Assembly (NCBI GenBank): GCA_964553915.1
Contig: CAZKMM010000024.1
Location: 1 to 23,427, forward strand
Source: CAZKMM01 sp964553915
GTDB taxonomy: Bacteria > RBG-13-61-14 > DRUE01
Reading direction: 5' to 3'
Length of the DNA stretch: 23,427 nucleotides
Both the position numbers and the translations under genes were made by a program. A model generated the notes under the pieces. That model searched no databases and was not told where the DNA came from. It saw only the letters and a list, made by a program, of their open reading frames with translations. Positions 14,935 through 21,222 of this stretch are shown here, one piece after another (position 1 is the stretch's first letter; each line of letters begins with the position of its first letter).

Positions 14935-16685
14935 TTTCTTCCTCCTGGCGAAGATGCTCCCGGAGAAGACAAAACTTTAATTCTGCCCGGCTCCATCATC
15001 AGATAAAGCTCCAGGGCTCCTTCTGCGGCTTCTGGGGGAACCAGATATTTCTCCTTCCCGGCAAGAACCTGCTCCACTGCTTCCAGCCAGACCACCGGCT
15101 TATAAATAAAGGGAGAAAATTTATATGACCGATGATTCAAGCGGAGCCTTTCTTTTTCTCCTTTCATCTGTAAGACCCGCAGAGCCCGATTCGCCTTTGC
15201 CTGATTGAGCATTCCAATCGCCTCTCCCCTGGTTCGGGGAATTAACCCGTTCTCATACCCAATTGCCTGATTGATAAAAGTCTGATAATCCACCATCGCA
15301 CTTACCACCTCTTCAAAATCCGGCGCCACCGTGGTGGGAGGATGAATATCCCGCAAGTCCACTGCCAGCACCTCAATCCCGCTTTTTCCCTGCTCCATCG
15401 CTTTCCTTATTTCTTCAAAGAGCTTTTCCTCCAGCTCCCTCCTCTGATAAATCAAAATCTGGAAAAAATCTTTTTGGGCAAACTCCTTTAACAAAGCCTG
15501 ATAGGCAACGGACTCCAAAAGTCGCTCCGGATTGGCATTGCCGTAAAGATATTGATACGGGTCCGAAATCCTCCAGTGAACCACCAAGCCACAATCAACA
15601 AAAATCCTGTCTCCGGTTAAAACATTATGCTCCCGAAGGTAATGAATATTGGTCCAGAGAAGCATCCGACTCTCCGGACTTACCTCGGTGCCGATCACAG
15701 TCCGACGCACCCGAAGGGCATCTATCTTACGCACCCGGTCAATGGGAAAAGGCAAAGCATAATGAATCCCTGCTCCGATTGGGGGCTGGACCTTCAGGGG
15801 GCTTCCCAATCTCTCTACCACTGCTTTTTGATAAGGAGCTACAAAATAAACTCCGCTCAAAAACCAAAGCAAAATAATTAAGAGCAACACCACTAGCACC
15901 GAGAGATTTTCAGCCCGTTTTATCTGCTCGGACTCGGAGCCGGAAAATTTAAGTTTTTTTGCCAAAGAAAGCATAAACTGGTTTCTTTTCTCCGGCAGTT
16001 GCTTCTGGAAAAAGTCAATCAGATACTGGGGATAGCGATAGCTGGCACTTTCTTCCTTTTTCCGCCAGTCCCGAATTGCCACCACAAAAACATTGAGCGC
16101 CTGAAGGGCAATAAACAAAGAAATGATAAAAGCCACCGGTCGGTCAAGCCGAAGATTCAAAGCCTCACCAAATAATCCACTGGCAACCAGCAAAGAGCCA
16201 AACATATCCACCAAGGCATGATGCCCATCTGCGGTTAAAGCCAGAGAAGATTCCCGCTCCCCTACCACCCGCTCAAACCGGGAAAGCAGATAAGAAGCTA
16301 AAGCCAGACCCAGCATTACCAGAGCGGTAAAAAGCGGATACCTCACCACAATTGGCTCGGGACGAAATACCCGACGAAAAACCGCAACGGAAACCAGCAG
16401 AAGAAAAATCCCAATGGCAAAAGCTACTTTAAGCTGAGGATAGGTGTAAAAAAATTTTTTCCAGCCTTTCAGCTCAGGAGAAGGAGGAGTCTTTTCCAGC
16501 CGAATCGCAAGAAACACTGCCCCACTGGAGCCAATATCAGCAAAGGAATGAAATGCCTCAGCTAAAAGCGCCAGAGAACCAGAAATTCCAGCTAAGATGA
16601 ATTTAATCACCGTGAGAAAAAAATTAAGCGCAATTGCGCCCAGGGCAATTTTTTCTGGTTTGGAGAGGTTTTTCTTTTCACTCAT
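14931..16685 (-). CDS. Fusion of CDF cation-transporter membrane domain with HflK-like SPFH domain
   Basis: The 584-residue frame is continuous and has two modules. Residues about 8-205 form a six-helix CDF membrane domain. Its two metal-site motifs are intact: FHSFADIGSS in helix 2 (H46, D50) and ADGHHALVDMFGS in helix 5 (H156, D160). An HxxxD pair in both helices is the pattern of zinc-type CDF exporters. The usual cytosolic CDF C-terminal ferredoxin-like domain is absent. Instead a charged linker (about 205-260) leads to a seventh membrane helix (261-282) and an SPFH domain that starts VAPYQKAVVERLGSPLKVQP. It ends with a K-type segment, YENGLIPRTRGEAIGMLNQA. I infer a metal-sensing or metal-transporting subunit in an HflKC-like complex. 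hflC and hflK follow with ATGA overlaps. Both modules read well, so a sequencing artefact is unlikely. Confidence 0.88.
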   Translation of the reverse strand: MSEKKNLSKPEKIALGAIALNFFLTVIKFILAGISGSLALLAEAFHSFADIGSSGAVFLAIRLEKTPPSPELKGWKKFFYTYPQLKVAFAIGIFLLLVSVAVFRRVFRPEPIVVRYPLFTALVMLGLALASYLLSRFERVVGERESSLALTADGHHALVDMFGSLLVASGLFGEALNLRLDRPVAFIISLFIALQALNVFVVAIRDWRKKEESASYRYPQYLIDFFQKQLPEKRNQFMLSLAKKLKFSGSESEQIKRAENLSVLVVLLLIILLWFLSGVYFVAPYQKAVVERLGSPLKVQPPIGAGIHYALPFPIDRVRKIDALRVRRTVIGTEVSPESRMLLWTNIHYLREHNVLTGDRIFVDCGLVVHWRISDPYQYLYGNANPERLLESVAYQALLKEFAQKDFFQILIYQRRELEEKLFEEIRKAMEQGKSGIEVLAVDLRDIHPPTTVAPDFEEVVSAMVDYQTFINQAIGYENGLIPRTRGEAIGMLNQAKANRALRVLQMKGEKERLRLNHRSYKFSPFIYKPVVWLEAVEQVLAGKEKYLVPPEAAEGALELYLMMEPGRIKVLSSPGASSPGGRK

Positions 16686-16703
16686 TTTATTTTTTTATTT
16701 TTA

Positions 16704-16733
16704 TATCTAAAAGCAGACCTAGATAATTGTCAA
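16704..16733 (-). promoter_or_regulatory. Candidate promoter of the CDF-HflK/hflC/hflK operon
   Basis: On the minus strand a consensus TTGACA (16733-16728) is followed after 18 bp by TAGATA (16709-16704). Transcription would begin near 16697, leaving about 12 bases of almost pure A/T before the ATG at 16685 and no Shine-Dalgarno sequence. It lies back to back with the radical SAM gene promoter. Confidence 0.5.
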
Positions 16734-16737
16734 ACCA

Positions 16738-16767
16738 TTTTAAGAATCAAACTCCTTTTGTTAGAAT
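16738..16767 (+). promoter_or_regulatory. Promoter of the KamA-like gene (extended -10, leaderless)
   Basis: TAGAAT at 16762-16767 carries the extended element TGt (16759-16761). Only a weak -35-like TTTTAA (16738-16743) is present. The ATG at 16777 is ten bases after the -10 and has no Shine-Dalgarno sequence, so the message is probably leaderless or has a leader of two or three bases. Confidence 0.58.
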
Positions 16768-16776
16768 TAATCAAAA

Positions 16777-17799
16777 ATGAGCAAAAGATATTCTGATTAT
16801 TTGAGGGAAAAAGAGAAGGCGAAGTTCCGAAGCACTCAGGAAAAAGGCAGGGAAATTTATCTTTCAGGAATCTCCTCTGAGGAGCATTCCCCCATCCTAC
16901 CTGATTGGGAAAAGCAAAACCACCCGCTCAAACTTCAAATAACTTCACGGTCTTGCCCGGAAAATCAGCCGGGAATAAGAGATTTTTCTCAGGAAAGCCG
17001 GTATCGGATTTTTCCCTGGCTAATTCATCGCTATCCCGACCGGGTGGTGGTGCTGGCTTCCAATCGCTGTTTTGCTTATTGCCGGTTCTGTTTTCGCCAG
17101 GATTTTCTTGCTCAAGACCCCTTCCAAATCGGGGAAGAAGAGATTAAGACTCTCATCAGATATTTAAAAGTCCATCCAGAAGTTAAAGAAGTTATTATTT
17201 CCGGCGGAGACCCCCTCACCCTTTCTGATTCCATATTAAAAAAACTGATTGAGAAGCTGGGGAAAGTTGAGCATTTAACCCTGCTCCGGCTGGCAACCCG
17301 GGGGCTCAGTTTCTTTCCAGAACGGTTTAACTCTGAATTAGTAAATATTTTAAAAGAAGCTTCAAAGCCCATCTGGCTGGTCAGTCATTTCAATCATCAT
17401 CAGGAGCTAACTTCTGAAACTCAAAAGGCTATCAGCCTTCTAAGAAAGGCAGGCATCCCCACTCTCAACCAAACCGTGCTTTTAAAAGGAGTAAATAACT
17501 CTTCCCGGATTTTAAGCCAGCTCTTTTCCCGGCTCACCGGGATGGGAATCAAGCCCTATTACCTTTTCCAGTGCGACCCGGTGCCGGGAGCAATTGATTT
17601 TGTCACTCCTTTAGAGGAATCTTTCCAGATAATGAATGAACTCAGCCAGCTTTCCGGGCTGGCTCTTCCCAGATTTGCCCTGGAACTGCCCGGATATGGA
17701 AAGCTGAGTTTTTTTGCCGGCTGGAAAATTCAGCGGGAAAAAGAGCATTATCTTTTTATCTCTCCCTGGGGGAAAACATATCTTTATCCCCAATTTTAG
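16777..17799 (+). CDS. KamA/EpmB-family radical SAM aminomutase-like enzyme
   Basis: The 340-residue protein shows the family core: WLIHRYPDRVVVLASNRC, with CFAYCRFC giving cluster ligands C98, C102 and C105. IISGGDPLTLSD (140-151) and LLRLATRGLSFFPERF (169-184) are also typical. The PLP-binding lysine is probably K309 in ELPGYGKLSFF. One substrate-binding aspartate of lysine 2,3-aminomutase appears to remain as D267 (FQCDPVPGA), while the second, in the VVDAPGGGGK-like motif, is replaced by E303. The protein is about 75 residues shorter than clostridial KamA and near the length of EpmB. No beta-lysine acetyltransferase, epmA or efp gene is adjacent. It probably moves an amino group between carbons 2 and 3 of lysine or a related amino acid or residue; the exact substrate is uncertain. 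Confidence 0.83.
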   Translation: MSKRYSDYLREKEKAKFRSTQEKGREIYLSGISSEEHSPILPDWEKQNHPLKLQITSRSCPENQPGIRDFSQESRYRIFPWLIHRYPDRVVVLASNRCFAYCRFCFRQDFLAQDPFQIGEEEIKTLIRYLKVHPEVKEVIISGGDPLTLSDSILKKLIEKLGKVEHLTLLRLATRGLSFFPERFNSELVNILKEASKPIWLVSHFNHHQELTSETQKAISLLRKAGIPTLNQTVLLKGVNNSSRILSQLFSRLTGMGIKPYYLFQCDPVPGAIDFVTPLEESFQIMNELSQLSGLALPRFALELPGYGKLSFFAGWKIQREKEHYLFISPWGKTYLYPQF

Positions 17800-17800
17800 C

Positions 17801-17829
17801 TTGGCTTTTTAATCTTTGCGTGCTAATAT
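17801..17829 (+). promoter_or_regulatory. Promoter of cooT (extended -10, leaderless)
   Basis: TTGGCT (17801-17806), a 17-bp spacer and TAATAT (17824-17829) with TGc immediately before (17821-17823) form a strong promoter. It begins two bases past the stop of the KamA-like gene. The ATG at 17838 lies nine bases downstream with no Shine-Dalgarno sequence, which fits a leaderless message and excludes the GTG at 17820. Confidence 0.68.
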
Positions 17830-17837
17830 ATTTTGAA

Positions 17838-18032
17838 ATGTGTGAATCAAATGCATACTTTAAGCAGGGGGATAAGGAAGAACTTTTTTTGAAAGATGTA
17901 ATTTTAATGGAGCCGATTTCTGAGAAGGAATGGCGGATTGAGAATCTGTTGGGCGAGGAAAAGACCTTTCGGGGAAAAATCAAGAAAATAGATTTTTCTG
18001 CCCATAAGATATTTTTGGAACCAGAAGACTAA
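17838..18032 (+). CDS. cooT: CooT-family nickel-binding protein
   Basis: The 64-residue product begins MCESNAYFKQGDKEELFLKD and continues with VILMEPISE, IENLLGEEKTFRGKIKKID and HKIFLEPED. This matches CooT, a small dimeric nickel-binding protein described beside carbon monoxide dehydrogenase genes in Rhodospirillum rubrum. There the cysteine right after the initiator Met takes part in metal binding. That Cys2 is preserved only if translation starts at ATG 17838. A longer GTG-start frame would bury it and is excluded by the promoter position. No CO dehydrogenase, hydrogenase or urease gene is nearby, so the nickel client is unknown. Orphan CooT homologues are known widely in anaerobes. The next gene is guaB. 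Confidence 0.85.
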   Translation: MCESNAYFKQGDKEELFLKDVILMEPISEKEWRIENLLGEEKTFRGKIKKIDFSAHKIFLEPED

Positions 18033-18033
18033 C

Positions 18034-18087
18034 CCCCTGCTTGAAAAGAAAATTTTTTTCAAGTAAAAATATCTCAAGCTAGGGGTG
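18034..18087 (+). promoter_or_regulatory. Leader of guaB with two mutually exclusive hairpins, or an embedded promoter
   Basis: Stem A pairs CTTGAAAA (18040-18047) with TTTTCAAG (18056-18063), with additional A/T and G-T pairs inside. Stem B pairs GCTTGA (18039-18044) with TCAAGC (18074-18079), plus CCCC (18034-18037) with GGGG (18082-18085). Stem B would hide the AGGGGTG Shine-Dalgarno-like sequence of guaB (18081-18087). Both stems use the same CTTGA, because TCAAG occurs twice. A competing reading is a promoter inside the element: TTGAAA (18041-18046), 17 bp, TAAAAA (18064-18069), starting near 18076. If that is the only promoter, the stems would not be in the message. Confidence 0.42.
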
Positions 18088-18091
18088 TAAA

Positions 18092-19594
18092 TTGAATCTG
18101 GAATTAAAAGAAGGGCTCACTTTTGATGATGTTCTACTTCTGCCTGCTTATTCTGAGGTGCTGGCAAACGAGGTTTGTGTAGAAACCCGTCTGACCCGGG
18201 AAATAGAGCTTCAAATCCCCCTGGTCAGTGCGGCAATGGACACGGTCACTGAATCCCGCACCGCGATTGTTATGGCTCAGGAAGGAGGAATTGGGATTAT
18301 CCATCGGAATTTAAGCATTCAACAGCAGGCAGAGGAAGTGGAAAAGGTAAAGAAATTTGAAAGCGGAATGATTGTCAACCCGATTACCGCTCGTCCTCAC
18401 TGGAAATTGATTGATGTTCTGATGTTGATGAAAAAACATAATATCTCCGGGGTGCCGGTGACCGATGATTCCGGAAAACTGCTGGGAATCCTTACCAACC
18501 GGGACATCCGCTTTGAAAAAAATCTCGACCTAAAAGTTGAGGAAATTATGACCAAAGATAACCTGGTCACGGTTCCCGAGGGCATCACTCTGGGAAAAAG
18601 CAAGGAGCTTCTCCACCGACATAAAATTGAAAAGCTTCTGGTAGTAGATGAACAGGGAAAACTTAAAGGACTGATTACCATCAAGGATATAGAAAAAACC
18701 GAAAAGCATCCCAATGCCTGCAAGGATGAGATGGGAAGGTTAAGAGTGGGAGCCGCGGTGGGAGTAGGAGAAGAGGAGCTGGAGCGTGCTGGTGAATTGG
18801 TTGAAGCCGGAGTGGATGTAATCTGTGTTGATACCGCTCACGGTCATTCCAAGGGCGTAATTGAACAAGTTAAGGGAATAAAGAAGAATTTTCCTGAAAT
18901 CCAGGTAATCGCAGGAAATGTCGCCACCCCCCAGGGAACCAAAGCCCTGATTGAAGCAGGAGCAGATGCGGTAAAAGTGGGAATAGGTCCTGGCTCGATC
19001 TGCACTACCAGAATCGTTGCGGGAGTGGGAGTGCCCCAGATTACTGCGATTTTTGAATGTTCCCGGATGGCAAAATCCTATCAGGTGCCGATTATTGCGG
19101 ATGGGGGAGTAAAATATTCTGGAGATATTACCAAAGCCTTGGCTGCCGGAGCAGACTCAGTGATGATTGGCAGTTTATTTGCCGGCACAGATGAGAGCCC
19201 GGGCGAGCTGGTTTTATATCAGGGAAGGAGCTACAAGGTATATCGGGGGATGGGCTCACTGGGAGCAATGCTGGAAGGGAGCGCCCGCAGATACGGTCAG
19301 GAGGTAAGCTGGGAGGATATTCTAAGTCAGGCGGAGCGAGATGAGGGTTTGAGTATGGGCAAGCTGGTGCCGGAGGGAATAGAAGGAAGGGTTCCTTATC
19401 GGGGACCATTATCTGCCAGTATTTATCAGCTGGTTGGAGGGTTGAGAGCAGGAATGGGATACTGCGGGTGCAGAACCATCTCTGAGCTTCAGGAAAAAGC
19501 CCACTTCATCAAAATCACCAATGCCGGACTTCGGGAAAGTCATGTTCATGATGTGATTATCACCAAAGAAGCCCCAAATTACCGACTGGAATAG
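18092..19594 (+). CDS. guaB: IMP dehydrogenase
   Basis: The enzyme oxidises IMP to XMP with NAD+, the committed step of guanine nucleotide synthesis. The 500-residue sequence shows LTFDDVLLLPAYSEV (9-23), two CBS domains inserted in the barrel (about 94-145 and 152-205), and the catalytic loop GIGPGSICTTRIVAGVG with nucleophile C304. IADGGVKYSGDITKA (335-349) and the flap GSARRYGQE with R400-Y401 are also present. All functional residues that I can check are intact. Translation starts at TTG 18092; no ATG fits before the conserved start. AGGGGTG lies a few bases upstream. guaA follows after eight bases. Confidence 0.97.
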   Translation: MNLELKEGLTFDDVLLLPAYSEVLANEVCVETRLTREIELQIPLVSAAMDTVTESRTAIVMAQEGGIGIIHRNLSIQQQAEEVEKVKKFESGMIVNPITARPHWKLIDVLMLMKKHNISGVPVTDDSGKLLGILTNRDIRFEKNLDLKVEEIMTKDNLVTVPEGITLGKSKELLHRHKIEKLLVVDEQGKLKGLITIKDIEKTEKHPNACKDEMGRLRVGAAVGVGEEELERAGELVEAGVDVICVDTAHGHSKGVIEQVKGIKKNFPEIQVIAGNVATPQGTKALIEAGADAVKVGIGPGSICTTRIVAGVGVPQITAIFECSRMAKSYQVPIIADGGVKYSGDITKALAAGADSVMIGSLFAGTDESPGELVLYQGRSYKVYRGMGSLGAMLEGSARRYGQEVSWEDILSQAERDEGLSMGKLVPEGIEGRVPYRGPLSASIYQLVGGLRAGMGYCGCRTISELQEKAHFIKITNAGLRESHVHDVIITKEAPNYRLE

Positions 19595-19602
19595 AAAACA
19601 AA

Positions 19603-21204
19603 TTGGAGAACTATCAAGAGCAAAAAATTCTCATTCTTGACTTCGGCTCCCAGTATACAATGCTCATTGCTCGTCGGGTGCGGGAGCTGGAGGTTTATTC
19701 GGAAATCCATCCCCCGGAGCTTAGGCTGGAAGAAATAAAAAAATTAAACCCCAAAGCAATTATCCTTTCTGGAGGTCCTGCCAGTGTTCTTGACCGGAAA
19801 AGCCCCCAGCCAGATAAAAGAATCTTTGAGCTGGGAATTCCCATCCTCGGCATCTGCTACGGCTTGCAGTTAATTACCCATCTGCTCGGCGGAAAAGTGG
19901 CAAAAGCAGAAAAAAGAGAATATGGACCTGCCCAGTTAATAATTGATGATGATTCTGATTTATTTTTTAAAATCCAGGAAAAAGCTGAGGCGGAAAAGAA
20001 AACCCTCCACCACGACCGGGCAGAGGCAGAAAAGGGCATTCGGGTCTGGATGAGTCACGGAGACCGAATTGAAAAGCCTCCAGAGGGTTTTGAAAGAATC
20101 GCTCATACCTCAAATTCTCCTTTCGCGGCAATCAGGGAGCCAAAAAGAAAAATTTACGGGGTGCAGTTCCATCCGGAGGTGGCTCATACCCCTCAGGGAA
20201 AGGATATTCTGGCAAATTTTCTTTTCAGAATTTCCGGCTTAAAGCCCCTGTTTAATCCAGGGAATTTCATTGAAATCACCATTCAAAAAATTCGCCAGCA
20301 GGTAAAAGACAAAAAGGTAATTCTCGGACTTTCCGGCGGGGTGGATTCCAGTGTGACCGCGGTTTTGCTCCATAAAGCCATTGGCAATCAGCTCACCTGT
20401 ATCTTTGTCAATAACGGACTGCTCCGGGAAGGAGAGCCCCAGCTGGTGCTTCGGGTTTTTCGGGATAATTTTAAAATCCCACTGGTTTATGTGGATGCCA
20501 GCGAGCTGTTTTTAGAAAGACTGAAAGGGATAACTGACCCGGAAAAGAAGCGAAAAATTATCGGGCACACCTTTATAGAGGTTTTTGAAAAAGAGGCAGA
20601 AAAAATTCCAGAGGTAAAATTTCTTGCTCAGGGAACTTTATATCCGGATGTAATTGAAAGCACCTCTTTCCGGGGTCCTTCCAGTAAAATCAAAAGTCAC
20701 CATAATGTCGGAGCTTTGCCGGAAAAAATGAATTTGCAGTTAATTGAACCCCTGCGGGAGCTTTTTAAAGATGAGGTTAGAAAAGTAGGAAAAGAACTGG
20801 GCTTGCCTGCAGAAATCATCTGGCGTCAGCCCTTTCCCGGACCCGGGCTGGCGGTAAGAATCATTGGCGAGGTCACCAGAGAACGGCTGGAAATCCTGAG
20901 AAAAGCAGATGCTATTGTCAGAGAAGAAATAGAGCAAGCCGGTCTTAATAAAGAAATCTGGCAGTATTTTGCGGTTCTTCTTCCAGTAAAAACGGTTGGA
21001 GTAATGGGAGATGAAAGAACCTATGAGAATGTAATCGCGGTTCGGGCGGTAAAAAGCCTGGACGGTATGACCGCAGACTGGGCTGACCTTCCTCACTCGC
21101 TTTTAGGAAAAATCTCCAACCGAATTATCAATGAGGTCAAGGGGGTCAATCGGGTGGTCTATGATATTTCTTCCAAACCACCCGCAACCATTGAATGGGA
21201 ATAA
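19603..21204 (+). CDS. guaA: GMP synthase (glutamine-hydrolysing)
   Basis: The enzyme converts XMP to GMP using ATP and ammonia from glutamine. The 533-residue protein contains a class I glutamine amidotransferase domain with LILDFGSQYT, GICYGLQ (nucleophile C85) and GVQFHPEVAHT (H190, E192). The ATP pyrophosphatase domain follows with LGLSGGVDSSVTA (P-loop 243-250). The C-terminal dimerisation domain ends with the expected KPPATIEWE. It starts at TTG 19603, eight bases after guaB, without a strong Shine-Dalgarno sequence, so translational coupling to guaB is likely. A charged segment at about 124-146, holding AEAEKK and AEAEKG repeats, makes the amidotransferase domain longer than in Bacillus GuaA just before VWMSHGD. 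Confidence 0.97.
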   Translation: MENYQEQKILILDFGSQYTMLIARRVRELEVYSEIHPPELRLEEIKKLNPKAIILSGGPASVLDRKSPQPDKRIFELGIPILGICYGLQLITHLLGGKVAKAEKREYGPAQLIIDDDSDLFFKIQEKAEAEKKTLHHDRAEAEKGIRVWMSHGDRIEKPPEGFERIAHTSNSPFAAIREPKRKIYGVQFHPEVAHTPQGKDILANFLFRISGLKPLFNPGNFIEITIQKIRQQVKDKKVILGLSGGVDSSVTAVLLHKAIGNQLTCIFVNNGLLREGEPQLVLRVFRDNFKIPLVYVDASELFLERLKGITDPEKKRKIIGHTFIEVFEKEAEKIPEVKFLAQGTLYPDVIESTSFRGPSSKIKSHHNVGALPEKMNLQLIEPLRELFKDEVRKVGKELGLPAEIIWRQPFPGPGLAVRIIGEVTRERLEILRKADAIVREEIEQAGLNKEIWQYFAVLLPVKTVGVMGDERTYENVIAVRAVKSLDGMTADWADLPHSLLGKISNRIINEVKGVNRVVYDISSKPPATIEWE

Positions 21205-21222
21205 ATTAGGAGGAGGAGAAAA

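Noticed and set aside
15627..15881. 84-codon plus-strand ORF inside the CDF-HflK gene
   Set aside because: It lies opposite the conserved SPFH domain, lacks a ribosome binding site and has no recognisable protein features.
17785..17812. Possible terminator after the KamA-like gene (AGC-TTG-GCT then T5)
   Set aside because: The stem has only three base pairs; the TTGGCT is better explained as the cooT -35 element.
17820..17837. GTG start giving a 70-residue form of the CooT gene
   Set aside because: The GTG overlaps the extended -10 region of the promoter, and the family starts with MCE, which requires ATG 17838.
19128..19409. 93-codon minus-strand ORF inside guaB
   Set aside because: It is antisense to the IMP dehydrogenase flap region and rich in Pro, with no promoter or Shine-Dalgarno sequence.
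20740..21096. 118-codon minus-strand ORF inside guaA
   Set aside because: It is antisense to the GMP synthase dimerisation domain, with no supporting signals.
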